64,000 nucleotides of DNA. It comes from Gnetum montanum. Its lineage: Eukaryota; Streptophyta; Gnetopsida; Gnetales; Gnetaceae. The notes under the pieces are model-generated. The model did no database searches. It was given only the letters and a program-made list of their open reading frames with translations, and was not told where the DNA came from. Shown here one piece after another: positions 43,201-55,190 of the stretch. The DNA lies in contig MNCI01009159.1 in NCBI GenBank assembly GCA_015680685.1, positions 60,915 to 124,914 on the forward strand. Direction: 5' to 3'. Positions within the stretch are counted from its first letter, which is position 1, and each line of letters starts with the position of its first letter. The translations under genes and the position numbers were made by a program.

Positions 43201-46200
43201 AGAAATTTGCAGATGCTGCAAAGCCTGCACGCATATTGGAAACACGGAAAACTGCTCCAGCATTAAGACTTGTGGATAAATGGGCTGTATGTTTGTCTTA
43301 TTACTCAAGGACTACATTTAAAAATGGTTTCCATCTATTTTATCAGTAAAGTCTTAAGATCTGGGGTAAGTGTACTCAGTGCCATTCTTTAATTATCTGA
43401 CAAAATGTTGTTTCTGCAAGATTTACAGGTGCTGATTGGAGGTGGGGAGAACCATCGCATGGGATTGTTTGATATGGTGATGCTGAAAGACAACCATATA
43501 TCAGTAGCTGGAGGCATCAGCAATGCTATTGCATCTGTTCAGAAGTACCTAGAAGAGAACAACTTAGAGATGGATGTTGAGGTAGGACTTACTGAGTTAC
43601 CATCATGTTGTTCTTCTTCATACATGTTGAGGCCTTAAAGCGTAACTAAAAGTCATAATCGGTAGTTTTCATCTGTTTTTTAACATGCTTCTGGGACAAC
43701 GTTATTCTAGGATGCAAAAATGAGTTTTCCGGATAAATTCAAAGCATGGGATAAAATAGGATGTTAGTTATAATATTTAAATTTTGGGGCTTTTTCACGA
43801 TGTGGGAAATTTTCTGAAATTTGGGAGTTGTATTCAGTTTTTTTTCTTGGATTGTCTTTGTTGATTTAAAAATTGATGATTTCAGAATTTCAAGATTGAG
43901 ATTATTGCATTGAAAAGAATGTTTAAATAGCATATCCTAAATGCAGTTCCTTTGTCTTTCTCTGCAAATCTTTACAAATCTCGCATACTTCTATACATAG
44001 GTATAAAGAACTTGAAAATTAAATTAACGTTCTTTTTATAAAACTATATTACTTTGATGGGGGCTTATGTTATAGGGATACCTCTTCCGAGCCCCAATGT
44101 CAATCCGTACAGGCAGAGAAGTGTAGCTTTGGAGGCATGGAAAATGTCTTTTTATCCCAAAGATGTCTTTCCTGAGAGCAGTTAGTGTTTGCAGAAAATG
44201 TCTTGCCTGCTAGGAAGATGCCTTGCCAAGATCAAAAATGTCTTTTCAAATGAAAAAGATGTCTTTCAACTTCAGAAGATATCTTTTTTGCAAGTTTCAG
44301 GAACACAAAAAGACATCTTCCCCAGACTAAAAGATGTCTTTCTAGGTCTAAAGATGTCTTTTACCTTTCAAAGACGTCTTTCCTGCAAGCCACCGGAACA
44401 TAGAAAGACGTTTTGTTCAAGCAAAGAAACTTCTGATGTGGCAGATCCAAGTAGGAAACAACTGAAATTATGGAGTTAGATGTCAGGAAGGTTTCCCTAA
44501 AGAGTTAGCTTTGTATTTTGATAAATTTTGGTCTATGTTGTATGTTTTTGGCACAAGAGCTTGTGTGATCAATTGTGTGTGTGGTGTTGGCCATTGTGTG
44601 TAGATCTTGGTTGTTGTATGCCAATCCTGAGAGAGAGGGAAGAGATCCAAATGATTGTTCCTTATATTGAGCACAATCTTGTGTGATTGTATAGCTTCTT
44701 ACTCTATAATATCATTGAGTGCATTGTTGTGTGTTCTATGGGATTGTGGTTTCATTGTAATTTATAATCTTTTTTCAGAATTAAAAGAAGACTGCTAGTT
44801 TTCTTATTTTTCAGCGAGTTATTTGTCTTGCGTACAATCTGGATTTGGTGTGTTTTGAAAGATTAGTCAAAGTAGACTGACCTTGCTCTAGGATTAGTAT
44901 CAAAGAGTAGGATTGTTTTTGTTTGGAATTTGGTTATGGATTTTTGTCCCTGTTTTAGGTGACTCCTAAGAAGAAAAATGTTCAAGCCTTGAACAGAGAG
45001 GTGGAAAGCATGAAATCTATTTGTCAATTGATGGTCAATTGATTGGATGAAATTATTGCTAAGGTGGATAGAAATGTAGGTCCTAGCTGTATTCTATCTC
45101 ATGGTGATGATGAGCATTCGCATTCAAATGAGGATAAAGAAGTTTCTTAGCTTGATGGAAGGAGAGAAAATGAGGAGGAAGAGCATTTTAGCTATGGAAG
45201 TGTGAAAAACACTTAGCCTAGGGTTTCAAAGGGAAGGAATCCAAGTTCTCATGTCAGAACTCCAAGATATCCATCTAGGACATCTGCTTCTTCTCATGGA
45301 AAATTGGATATGAAGATGAAGCAATACTTGCTAGAGCTTTTAGAAATGCGGCAAGACTTCCTTATGTGGAATTGAAGACTTCAATGGTAGAGATGGCACC
45401 AATGCTTTTACAAGTTGGTTGAAGGCACTTGACAAGCATTTTAAGTTTGAGGAGGTACCAAATCATTAGAGGGCAACAATTGTTGAATCCATATTAGAAG
45501 GAATGACTTCTACTTGGTGGGAAAAAAATCTCAAGGCTATAGAAGGAAAAATGGGTAACCTATTAGGGATTGGTCCTTGATGAAGTACATGTTGAAACAA
45601 AAATTTGAATAGTCTAGGTAGAGGCAAGAGACGATCATGAAGCTCAAATTCCTTAGATAGGGAGACAAGAATGTGAAGGAATTTTATATTGAATTTTGTG
45701 ATCTTTTCGATCAAGTTAAAGTTAACTGGAAAGAATATAAGTAGATTTCAATCTTTCTTGGAGGTCTCAAGATGGGTTATGAACAAAAGTTGACATTTTA
45801 TAAGCCTCAAACCCTTGATGAGGCTTATGATTTGGCACTCAAGGTAGAGAAGAAACTCATTGGATCTAGGAGTAGGAGCAAACAAGCTTTAAAAGATAAA
45901 GACAAGGCATTCAAATGAAAGAAGAAATTCAACTCAACATTTGAAGAAAAAGAAGGCAGCTGTGACAATAAGCAAGAGAAAGATGATGAGAAGGGCAAGG
46001 CTAAGAAGGACCAAGGCAAAGGAGGCAAGGATCAAGGCAGCAACTCATCCAAGATTCAATACTTCAAATGTGGAAAGTGAGGACACAAACAATGAGAATG
46101 TTTACTTCATAAGGTAGCAAAGGGCAAGGATGTATAAATAGTGGAGATAGAGGATTCATCAAATTAAGCTCTTCAAAGAGGTATCCTAATGCTTCCAAAA

Positions 46201-49200
46201 TTAATGATGTTTCTTAATTGAATTCATATGCATTTGTGGGGAATGTGAAGAGAGGAGACCATCCAACAAAAAAAATTGTTGTTAGGATTGGGGCTAGATG
46301 TTTGATTAGTGAGGAATGGATTCATATTTTGATTGATGGGGAGGTCAAGAAAATGTTATTTCCTCTAGGGTAGTTGCTAAGTTGGGTTTAGGGACATCTC
46401 ATCATCCTAGACCCTACCAAGTGCATTGTTTGTCTAAAGATATTTTTCAAGAGGTGAAAGAAAAATGTGTTTTGAAGTTCAAAATTTTGAGTTATCATGA
46501 TGTTGTGAAATGTGCTGCTATTGATTGTGCTGGTGCAATTCTTAGGAGGCCTTGGGATTTTGATAATGATGTTCAATTTGATGAAGCAATAAATGTGTGG
46601 ACGATAGCAAAAGAAAATAAAATCCATGAGTTGATTTCTATAACCATTGAACAAGTGAGGTAGTAAACCTTACTTAATGTTTCCTTAATCTCTCTTGGGA
46701 TGAGAGAATACATTAAGGAACATGATGAGGTAGTTTTTGGATTTGTGATTGTGTCAACTATTTCTTCTAATCATGATGTTGTACGGATAGAACTTCTAGT
46801 AGATGTGCTAGGCTTGAAGGAGTAATTTCCCAATGTGCTCAAAGGAGAATTGGATGGACTACCACTAATGAGGAATGTTCAACACCAAATTCATTTCATT
46901 CCTAGTGCTACCATTCCAATGAGAGAGCATACCAAATGGTACTGAACTAGATGGTTGAATTGCAAAGTCAAGTAGAGGAGCTACTTGCAAATGGCTTTGT
47001 GTGAGAGTCAGTCTCTCCTTGTGTAGTTTCAGCAATGCTTGTACCAAAGAAGGACAATGACAAATGAAGGATGTGCATTGATTCAAGGGTTGTGAAGAAG
47101 ATAACAATGAGGTACAAGTTTCCTATTTCAATGATGGATGATATCCTTGATGTCCTTAAAAATGTAAATATTTTTAGCCAAATTGATTTAAAGAGTGGGT
47201 ACCATCAAATTTGGATCAAGCTTGGTAATAAATGGAAAACCACTTTCAAGATACTAGATGGATTGTTTGAGTGGTTGGTGATGCCATTTGGGCTCACAAA
47301 TGCACTTGCCTCATTCGTGAGGTTGATGCATGATGTCCTCAAGGATTTTATTGGTAAATGTTGTATTGTCTTCTTTGGTGATATTTTGGTTTAGAATTCC
47401 AATGAGGAGAAGCACTTGGATCATTTGAGGAGATTGTGTCTTAAGTTGGAGAAGGCACAGTTGGTGATTAATGTGAAGAAGAGTAACTTTCTCAAGAAGG
47501 AGATCACATACTTGGGACGTGATTTCCAAAAATCAAATCAAGATGGAAGTTGTCAAGGCAAAGGCTATTAGAGATTGGCCAACTCCTTGAAATGTTGGGG
47601 AGGTGAGATCATTTCTTGGTTTAGTAGGTTTTTACAAAAGGCTTATAAAAAATTTCAGTGGTATATCATGGCCTATGTTTACTATGCATAAGAATAATCA
47701 TGACTTCAAGTGGGACAATAAAACCCAAAGGAACTTTGACTTGTTGAACACAAATATATTAAGTGAATCGATGCTTGCAATACTGAATTTCCATAAGCTT
47801 TTTTTAAGTAGAGGTGGATGCAAGTTGACTTGCCATTGGAAGGGTTTGTCTCAAGAAGGAAGACCTATTTTTTCCTTTTAGAGAAACTAAATGAGTCAAG
47901 GTAGAAGTACAACATGTGTGAAAAGAAATTATATACTGTTCTTCAAACAATCAAGCATTGGAGACATTACTTGTTGTCCAAGGAGTTCACCTTAATGACT
48001 GACCACAAAGCACTTCAATTTCCTAATTACTAAAAGAAGTTGAGTGCCAAACACATGAAGTGGGTGACAAAATTGCAAGCATTCAATTTTGTGCTCAAGC
48101 ATAAGAGCGAGAAGGCCAATGTGATGGTTGATGCATTATCAAGGGTGTAAGTGGTGAATTTCAGCATTCTTCATGTGGAAGGTATGTATGATTTTTATGA
48201 ACATGATTTAGATTTTGGGCAGGTTTGAAGGAGCCTCAAAGAGCAATTGTTGAGTATGGTAGACCAATGGAGGGCAAATCACATCCTAGATGAATTGTTG
48301 TTCAAGAATGGGAAGGTTTGTATTCCCAATTGTGATTTTAGAAGAAAGATTTTGGTTGAAAAATATTGTGGTGTCATGGCAAGTCACATGTACAAAGATA
48401 AGACATGGGAGCTTGTGGGGAGGCACTATTTTTAGCTTGGGATGGCCTTCAAAGTCTCCAAATTTATGAAGAAGTGTTCAACGTGTTAGAATTTCAAGGG
48501 AGGTAAAGGAGTTGATAGCCATTATATGCCTTTGCGAATCCCTAAAGGACCTTGGGAAAGCGTGTCAATGAACTTTGTGAGTGTGATTCTGAAGACCAAA
48601 AATGGAAATGATGCTATCTTTATGGTGGTAGATAGATTCTCCAAGATGATATACTTCATTTTGTGCAAGAAGGTGAGTGATGCATCTCATATTGCAAATT
48701 TGTTTTTCCAACATATTATGAGGTTGCATGGAATTCTTTCGAATATTGTCAGTGATATAGACTCCAAGTTTATCAATCATTTTTGGAGGTCCCTTTGGCA
48801 GATTTTAGAGACAAAGTTGAATTTTTCTAGTGCATGTTATTTGTAGTATGATGGCCAAACTAAAGTGTTCAATAATTCTTTGCTAAATATTTGGAGGTGT
48901 TTTTGTGATGGACAACCCAATAGGTAGGAGAACTTATTGTGTTATGCTGAGTTTTCTTACAATAATGCTTTTTCATGTTCCTATTGGGAATAACCCGTTC
49001 AAGGCTAATTATGGTTTTTGTCCTAATATGGTGGATAAATTGAGGAGCTTAGATAGAGAGGCTCAACGGAATGTAGATTTTGTGAAGGAGATGCCAGATC
49101 TTCATGCTCAAGTTAGAGCATATCTAGAGAAGAAGTTTGAAGAAAGAGTCCAAAAGAGGAATGCAAGCAAGAGGAAGCCTAATTTTGTTGTTGGTGATCT

Positions 49201-52200
49201 TGTTTGGGTACACTTGAAGGAGAAGATGTTGAGGGATATAAATTTCTCAAAATTGAAAGCCAAGAATATGGATCATTTCAAGATAATGACCAACATGAAT
49301 GATAATGCCTTTGAAATTGACTTACCAAATGATGCGGGTATATCTTTTGTTTTTAATGTTGTAGATCTTGTGCATTACCATGGACCAGCATATGATGAAA
49401 CCATGAGAGGCAACATCTATGAGTTGAAGGGGGCTATTGACAAGTTCAAACCTTCACAGGAGAAGAAGGCAATTGTACGCAAGAAGAGGGAAGCTTTTAG
49501 CACTTGTGGAATAAAGAGGCATGAGAACTTGGTCCACTGGGAGGATCAAACTGCTGATAATGCTGTATAGGTTTGTCAGACCAAACTTGTTGAGTGGGGG
49601 ATCACTTTTACCCCTATTCTTTATTCGCCTGAGTTCAACTTTTAAAGGGTGGGAGAGCTAGTGTAGGGACACTACTTTTGAGCCCTGATATCATTCTCTA
49701 TAGGTGGAGAAGTGTCGTTTTGGAGGCATGGAAGACATCTTTCCACCCTAAAGATGTCTTTCCCAAGAGCAGTGAGGGCCTACAAAACATGTCTTGCTTG
49801 CCAAAAAGACGTCCTTTCTTTAGGAGAAGACGTCTTGATAGGATCAAAGATGTCTTTCCAAGTGTAAAAGACATCTTTCAACTTTAGAAGATGTCTTTCT
49901 TGCAAGTTTCAGGAACATAGAAAGACATCTTCCCAAGACTAAAAAGATGTCTTTCTAGGCCCAAAGACATCTTTCCTGCAAGGTGTTAGAACACAGATTT
50001 CCAGGACCCAAAGATGTCTTGTTCGAGCAAGGAAACCTTTGACATGGCAAATCCAAGTTGGAAAATAGCCGGAATTATGGAGTTAGATGTGGGGAAGGTT
50101 TTCCTAAAGTGTTTGCTTTATGTTTTGAAAATACTAGTATGTGTTGCACATTTTTGGCACAAGAGTTTGTGTGGTCAATTGTGTGTGGTGTTGGCCATTG
50201 TGTGTGGATCTTGGTTGTTGTATGTCAGCCTTGAGTAAGAGGGAAGGGATCTGAAAGATTGTTCCTCATATTGAGGACAATCTTGTATGATTGTAGAGCC
50301 TCTTTCTTTGCAATATCATTGAGTGTATTGTGTGTTCGGTGGGATTATGGATCCATTGTATTTTGTTATCTTCTTTCAGAATTAATAGAAGACAGCTAGT
50401 TTTCTTGTTTTCTAGCAAGTTATTTGTCTTGTGTACAATCTGGATTTGGTGAGTTTTGAAGGGTTTATGAAATTGAAGTGACCCTGCTCCAACTCACTGA
50501 AATAATTTCAGTTAAACTGCTTCTGAGAACACTCATAAGGTCAAATGTTTGCAGAAATAGCTGGTCATATATACTCAGAAAGCCTCTGAAATTTGTAGAC
50601 TATAAACTCGATTGTAAAAAACATGACATATGTATTGCAGGCATTGGGTTTTGCTCATGGTTATCACGGTGTCCTGAAATTCAAAGCTTGCTTATATTTT
50701 GTTGTAGGACATAACTGCCTGAACTATTTTTATCATGAATCGGTTGGAAACTAGCACAAATCTGCAAGTTGTTAACGAGCCATGAGTCTTGACTAAATCT
50801 GCCAACACGGGAAGGTAGCAGAGTCTCCCTAAAGCAGTGGCCATCCAGGAGAGCTGTGTGCGATCAGTGCATGAAGGATTCCCGTATGGTATAGCATGGA
50901 TGAGGGCTGAAAGAATATCCCTTCACCAAGAATTTACCATTAGTGTTTCTGAGCTCTTTTGCTGTTATTTGAACTTTTTAAATAACAGGATGTATGAGAA
51001 CCATAAAAGCAGTCCCACCTATATACCTAATTACTTAGCTTTGAAACTGTTGATACATTATGAAATCAATTCTGGGATTTTCAAGTGCCCAAGCATGATC
51101 ACTTGTATGCTTTAACAAATTATGTACTAGTGGCTTATTTATTACAATGCACCTTTAGAGAGGTCAGTTTATTAATTGTATAGGGGTTATCATTTGGAGT
51201 GATGGTAAAATGCTTCTTCTCAAGTTGTAAGGCTTGGGTTGGAGTCTTGGTGCAGCCACTTGAAAAGAGGTAAACTTTTGCTTATCTATCAGATCTCCCA
51301 TGATGGCAGGATGAACATTGAACCTCAGATGAAAAAAATTATTAAATATATGCAACTTATGTTTGTATTTTGCTTAACGGCTATTTTTAAAGGTATTATC
51401 CTATTATTGAATTCATTAAATTTATCCTACATTGCTGTATAAACATCTGAAATTATCTTGCATACGGTACAAGTGGAATAGCAGAGATCATTGTCAGGTC
51501 TTTATGATGGCTTTTTTAAAACATAGAGCTGTCAGTGCAGTCAAAATGTTGACTTTCACTAGTGTTTTTATTTAATTGCCAAGCATGCATTGTGTTCATT
51601 CAATGTTTCAAATTTATGTTTTAAGGTAAAAGAATATTCCTGGTTTGCCTAATTTGTATTTATGCTTAACACTTCACCCTTCATACATGCTATGAATTGC
51701 GTGGCCTGTTAATTACATTAAATTTATTTTATAGCAAATTTGTTTTCAGTGTTGCTCATCTGTTTTTCACATAACTTGTTCTTGGATTTTGACTTAATTT
51801 AACTACTATTGAAGGTTGAAACAAGAACATTGGAAGAAGTGAAGGAGGTTCTGTCATATACCAGTAGTCATGGATCTGTTGTAACTCGAGTAATGTTGGA
51901 CAACATGGTAGTGCAAACTCGTGATGGCAATGTTGATGTGTCCATGCTAAAAGAAGCTGTCAATTTGATAAATGGCAGATTTGAGACTGAGGTAACACCT
52001 TGTTTGTTTAGATTCTCAACATCATGGTGCTATTATCCTACAATATGGGCTAACTTGTTAAAGGTAGATGAAGGATTTGACAATGATTTTCAATGGCCAG
52101 CTATCTCACCTGACACTATAACATAAACATGAATTTTTACCATGCCTTTAGCTATGACTTCCACAACTTTAAGCCACATGCTCTAACCAAGTGAGCATAG

Positions 52201-53558
52201 CCTCACTGACCTTTGTTTGTTCAGATGAATATGTTTTTTTTTTAAAATAATTTTTAAGATCAAGTGAGCATAGTCTCATTGGCTATCATTTGGAGTGATG
52301 GTAAGGTGCCTATTTCTCAAGTTGTAAGACCTAGGTTCGAGCTTGAGTGCAGTCACTTAAAAGGAGGCTAAGCTTTCACCTTAGCAGGATGAGCATTGAG
52401 CCTCCAACTGATGACCCTAACTTTATCAAACAGTTTTGTTAGTTAAAGAAACTTCTAAAATTAAGGTCCAAATTAAATATTTTTTCATTGAACACAGAGT
52501 CAGGGAATAAGAACATTCTAAAAATCAAGTATAATTTCTGCTTTTTTTTCTTCCACATCTTCAAGGCGATTGAGTTTAAGGAATTGATTGACTTAACTTG
52601 ATTTTCTTTTCCATCATTTATGTAAGTATATTTTCCCTTCAGATTTCTGAATTCTGTTCTCAGTATACAAAATCCCATTCCTCATCTAAAGTTAACATTG
52701 CATTCCTCTGTCTGCTTTTCAATTAAATAATTAATCTATTGCCCTTAAAATTGCATTGAATTTTGAAAATGAATAAAAATAGAAGTAAACTTAAAATTAG
52801 CAAACTGAATTAAGTGTTAAAAGAAAATATATGAATAATAATACTAACCAAAAAGGTAATCACTAGTTTGATGGCCTAGCAATTAGTACATCAAAACGTA
52901 AATTTACAATCTATGTTCAATTCTGGTAGATTTCCCTTGGACATGACAATGCTAAAGCTCCTGTTGGCAACAACGTCATGAGTCTTTGTTAAGTTTTGTA
53001 TGATTGTTAATAACCATAACAATAGATGTTTGTAACCTCATGCAGCATTATAATCATTGATGTTGAATTTAAGACAACAATAAATATTTGTATTTTGAAG
53101 CACATATATTTAACAGATTTAGCCAATGTTATTTTTTATATTCAATGTATTAAGTCAGGGGGAATGCTCCTTTTGGATTTAAAACCCAGACAACCTTGAT
53201 CAGATATACTTGTTATCTATGCATCATCAGTGACAGCATATTGGATTTTTGTCTTCTGTTTTAACTCGTTAATACATCAAAGATGTATGAAATTGTATTA
53301 ATGTAAGGATTTAACTGAACAAATATGTTGATAGTTTGTCTGAAAAACTTGACAAAGCATCTGCATTGTTTAGTTTAATTTGAATAACTATTTACCCGGA
53401 AAGAGCTTAAGTTTTTTGTTATTTTGCTATTTTAACTGCAATTTATGTTTTGGTTTCATTTAGGAAGCTTTACAAACATCTTTTTGACAGGCATCTGGCA
53501 ATGTTACATTACAAAATATTCAAAATATTGGAGCAACTGGCGTTACTTTTATTTCAAG
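40067..53558 (+). CDS. QPT: Quinolinate phosphoribosyltransferase (carboxylating), 3' end outside window
   Basis: Converts quinolinate and PRPP to nicotinate mononucleotide, CO2 and PPi in de novo NAD synthesis; in plants the enzyme is plastidial. Coding blocks: about 40067-40237 (uncertain), 40278-40398, 41133-41266, 41360-41423, 41506-41588, 43203-43286, 43429-43581, 51815-51991, 53491-53558, all with GT-AG introns. Family motifs in order: [57 protein letters not shown] (substrate Arg-Lys), [20 protein letters not shown] (His-Arg and Lys), EVETRT (Glu), VMLDNM (Asp), ASGNV and GATGVTFIS. No stop or frameshift occurs from exon 2 on, so the gene is probably functional. The last exon (usual GALTHS motif) is not in the window. 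Confidence 0.93.
40278..40398 (+). CDS. QPT: QPT exon 2
   Basis: Encodes [20 protein letters not shown] and then [19 protein letters not shown], the conserved start of the mature enzyme. The donor AAAG|GTATAT at 40399 leaves one base (G) that combines with exon 3 to give Gly. The 5' border is uncertain (see exon 1). Confidence 0.85.
41133..41266 (+). CDS. QPT: QPT exon 3
   Basis: After acceptor [20 protein letters not shown] to [12 protein letters not shown], the N-terminal alpha/beta sandwich with the DDGVIAGIA motif. Donor AAG|GTAGTT. Confidence 0.93.
41360..41423 (+). CDS. QPT: QPT exon 4
   Basis: After acceptor [27 protein letters not shown], then Tyr and a split Gly codon. Donor TATG|GTATGC. 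Introns on both sides are under 100 bp. Confidence 0.92.
41506..41588 (+). CDS. QPT: QPT exon 5
   Basis: After acceptor [25 protein letters not shown], then MSGIATITK, the helix that starts the barrel domain. Donor AAAG|GTATTT. Followed by a 1.6-kb AT-rich intron. Confidence 0.93.
43203..43286 (+). CDS. QPT: QPT exon 6
   Basis: After acceptor [26 protein letters not shown], then ALRLVDKWA. Holds the Arg-Lys pair that binds substrate in the family. Donor GCT|GTATGT. Confidence 0.94.
43429..43581 (+). CDS. QPT: QPT exon 7
   Basis: After acceptor [27 protein letters not shown], then [14 protein letters not shown] to NLEMDVE. Holds the His-Arg and Lys-Asp-Asn-His active-site motifs. Donor GAG|GTAGGA opens the 8.2-kb intron that contains the chromovirus. 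Confidence 0.95.
44063..44067. repeat. Possible eroded target duplication of chromovirus
   Basis: GCTTA before the 5' LTR and ACTCA (50492-50496) after the 3' LTR differ by two transitions. Confidence 0.45.
44068..44890 (+). repeat. Chromovirus 5' LTR with AAAGAYRTCTTT array
   Basis: 823 bp, TGTTATAGGG to CTCTA. Its first 350 bp hold about twelve copies or variants of AAAGATGTCTTT/AAAGACATCTTT, including GACGTC at 44368, AAAGATGTCTTT at about 44158 and AAAGACATCTTC at about 44309. Confidence 0.88.
44894..44907 (+). other. Primer binding site, eroded iMet type
   Basis: TTAGTATCAAAGAG compares with the canonical TGGTATCAGAGC; the changes are mostly G to A. It lies 3 bases after the 5' LTR, as usual for chromoviruses. 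Confidence 0.65.
44960..46150 (+). pseudogene. Chromovirus gag (decayed)
   Basis: Lys/Glu-rich gag with [19 protein letters not shown], a central part with [20 protein letters not shown] and [14 protein letters not shown], a Lys-rich basic stretch, and a CCHC knuckle near 46055-46100 reading YFKCGK*GHKQ*EC. The first Cys of the knuckle is Tyr and two codons are stops. At least one frameshift. Confidence 0.75.
46230..46890 (+). pseudogene. Chromovirus protease region (decayed)
   Basis: [15 protein letters not shown] and [18 protein letters not shown] fit a retroviral-type aspartic protease, although the catalytic DTG/DSG is replaced by [23 protein letters not shown] to IEQVR (46382-46660) is the open remainder. 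Confidence 0.55.
46891..47540 (+). pseudogene. Chromovirus reverse transcriptase, FFGD active site
   Basis: [67 protein letters not shown], then [10 protein letters not shown] at the active site, where the family has Y-F/V-D-D. Gly replaces the first Asp, so catalysis is lost. A frame change occurs near 47520. Confidence 0.85.
47541..48170 (+). pseudogene. Chromovirus RNase H (decayed)
   Basis: [20 protein letters not shown] opens the connection. Then, in shifting frames, [33 protein letters not shown] and VMVDALSRV are readable. At least two frameshifts. Confidence 0.75.
48240..49569 (+). pseudogene. Chromovirus integrase with chromodomain remnant
   Basis: Zinc part with KCSTC; core with [14 protein letters not shown] (Asp replaced by Asn), [13 protein letters not shown] (Asp) and [11 protein letters not shown] (Glu replaced by Val). 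The C-terminal part is open from 48905: [20 protein letters not shown] and [10 protein letters not shown]. Its end reads [15 protein letters not shown] followed by TAG, like a chromodomain core whose aromatic Trp became a stop. Two of three catalytic residues are gone. Confidence 0.75.
49644..49661 (+). other. Chromovirus polypurine tract
   Basis: AAAGGGTGGGAGAGCTAG directly before the 3' LTR, the start site for plus-strand DNA synthesis. Confidence 0.75.
49662..50491 (+). repeat. Chromovirus 3' LTR with AAAGAYRTCTTT array
   Basis: 830 bp, TGTAGGG to CTCCA. Carries about twelve AAAGAYRTCTTT variants. GACGTC is kept at about 49808 and 49828 where many others are GATGTC or GACATC. Confidence 0.88.
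51177..51345 (+). repeat. tRNA-derived SINE-like copy 1 (intron 7)
   Basis: ATCATTTGGAGTGATGGTAA (A-box-like), then GGTTGGAGTCTTGGTGC (B-box-like), then a tail GGCAGGATGAACATTGAACCTC. The same order of words is found at 52281-52425, so this is one repeat family. An A-rich end follows (GAAAAAAATTATTAAA). Confidence 0.65.
51815..51991 (+). CDS. QPT: QPT exon 8
   Basis: After acceptor [47 protein letters not shown], then to NGRFETE. Holds the Glu and Asp of the barrel active site. Donor GAG|GTAACA. Confidence 0.94.
52281..52425 (+). repeat. tRNA-derived SINE-like copy 2 (intron 8)
   Basis: TATCATTTGGAGTGATGGTAA as A-box region, GGTTCGAGCTTGAG as a good B box, then GCAGGATGAGCATTGAGCCTCC. Better preserved than copy 1. 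Confidence 0.7.
53491..53558 (+). CDS. QPT: QPT exon 9
   Basis: After acceptor [25 protein letters not shown], then TFIS and a split codon. Donor AAG|GTAAGA at 53559. I looked for the next exon (expected GALTHS and the C-terminal barrel) down to 64000 and did not find it. Confidence 0.92.
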
Positions 53559-55190
53559 GTAAGAGCAAGAAACTCAATTGGTATTTTTGGATTGCCATTT
53601 TTCAGAGAATACAATAATTCTAGCTTAGTTGCTTGGTCATCTCTTTAATTACATTGAATACACAATAAACGTATCGGGGGATACATAGTGAGTGACAAAA
53701 ATATTTTCTTATTGGATATAAATTCTCTTCAACTAGCAACTTTCAGGACACAGGCAAACAGGGACTAAAATTATATATTTTTTTGTTTTAAAATAATTTT
53801 AAATACAACTGAAACACATCATCATAATAATTAAAGTTACTATAACATATCCACACACGAGGTTTAACTACACATCAGCGTTCAACCATTCATGAGATCT
53901 CAAAACACACTTTTGAAGTATCAGTAGTTTTAGTCAGAACAGCAACAACTGTCAGAACTATGCAATAGGTAGGGAAAGCAGTGATTAGAAATCTTTTCCT
54001 CCAAATGCTATTGCTACCTATTCTGATGAGCAGTTTTAACTTAAGAGATCTACATTTGGGATGTCCGTTTGATAAAAAAAGAAAAAAGAAAAAAACATAA
54101 GAGATCTGCTTTGACAGTTCATAAAGATAACTAAACGGCTTATATTAGAGATTTCCAGTTAGTGATTACACAGTGGAAGCAACATGCTAAATCATGAATA
54201 AAACGCTTCTATAAGTTGTTTAAATCCATGGTGAGAAACCACCAAACATCAACTTGCAGTTTCACAACTTGTGATGGATCATTGGTAAATCCTCACATAT
54301 ACAAACAAGAGAGGGAATACTAGCCATAGACTAAAAGCATTTCTCAACAAAAGAGTACATGACTACCAAATTTCCACATGACAAAACTTCACAGGAGATT
54401 GCAATCATTACATCTGCAATTCAACTTTATAATACGATGTCTCCTTTTCAATTATTTATTATTACAAGGACTTGATGAAACCTTTGGCCATCTAGTTGTA
54501 AAGAGAGCATCCCTCTAGCATTTGCACTTGCAGCCCGAACAAGAGGAGGCAAGTTTTTGACAAATGATGTTGGCTTTGAAAAATTTTCATTTAGGTGTGA
54601 CTTAAGAAACTAAATAGTGATATAAATAAGATAAGTGAATCAATCCTTTTGAAATTGCCTCCAACTCAAATGGAGCACGACACTTGCGCTTCCTAACCGT
54701 GTAGTCCAAAAAATAATGAACATAACACATACAATGATTACCTCTTTCCTATTTAGATTTGGAATTTCAAAAGTGAACGTTAGAATGACGGTAAGCTATT
54801 GCTTCCTCAAGCTTCTCTAAGTACCAGGTTGCCTCCTCTTGGATATGTTTCTGGGTGTTTGCCATGATATATTGCCATGTTCAATCAATGTGCAAGTGTT
54901 CCACAATCATGTAGGATGCAGGGAGCATATAGAGCATAAAGAAAATAAACCATCATTTTCCAAACTAGTGATTGATTGTCAGTTAACAATTAGTTGTTGC
55001 ATTAAAATTTGGATTGACCTGAGTTGGTTCAGCCCGACTTGTTTTCTTAACACTTATTTTTTCATTCAAAGCCCTTGCTTTTCCATCTAATTCATCTAAC
55101 TTTCTTTGCCAAACCATTCGACTTGTGAACATTTTCCAGATTCTCTCTTTCCCAACACAACTATTTTCCCAACTTTTTAAAGACAAACAA
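53559..55190 (+). other. QPT intron 9, first part, no gene seen
   Basis: AT-rich intron sequence without recognisable repeats. A few coding-like words on the minus strand near 54660-54860 do not form a known family. Confidence 0.5.

Larger units (their letters stand above)
44068..50491 (+). mobile_element. Chromovirus-type Gypsy element in QPT intron 7, sense strand
   Basis: 6.4-kb element with direct LTRs (44068-44890, 49662-50491), iMet-type PBS, gag, protease, RT, RNase H, integrase with a remnant chromodomain, and a PPT. Order and motifs fit plant chromoviruses of the Reina/Galadriel kind. Stops and frameshifts are frequent, the RT box is FFGD, and the two LTRs differ at many places, so the insertion is old. 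It is transcribed in the same direction as QPT, so its LTR polyadenylation signals must be ignored or spliced out for full-length QPT mRNA. Confidence 0.9.

Noticed and set aside
52187-52285. Direct repeat CAAGTGAGCATAG at 52187 and 52261 as a target duplication of SINE copy 2
   Set aside because: Both copies lie on the same side of the SINE body, about 74 bp apart, so they cannot be its flanking duplications.
52850-52930. Third tRNA-like repeat (GATGGCCTAGCAATTAGTA ... TGTTCAATTCTGG)
   Set aside because: Box-like words are present, but the body does not match the other two copies and no ends can be set.
54660-54860. Minus-strand coding-like words (LDYTVRKRKCRAPFELEA, EEATWYLEKLEEAIAYRH)
   Set aside because: Possibly a degenerate exon or processed copy, but too short and interrupted to assign; no start, splice sites or family seen.
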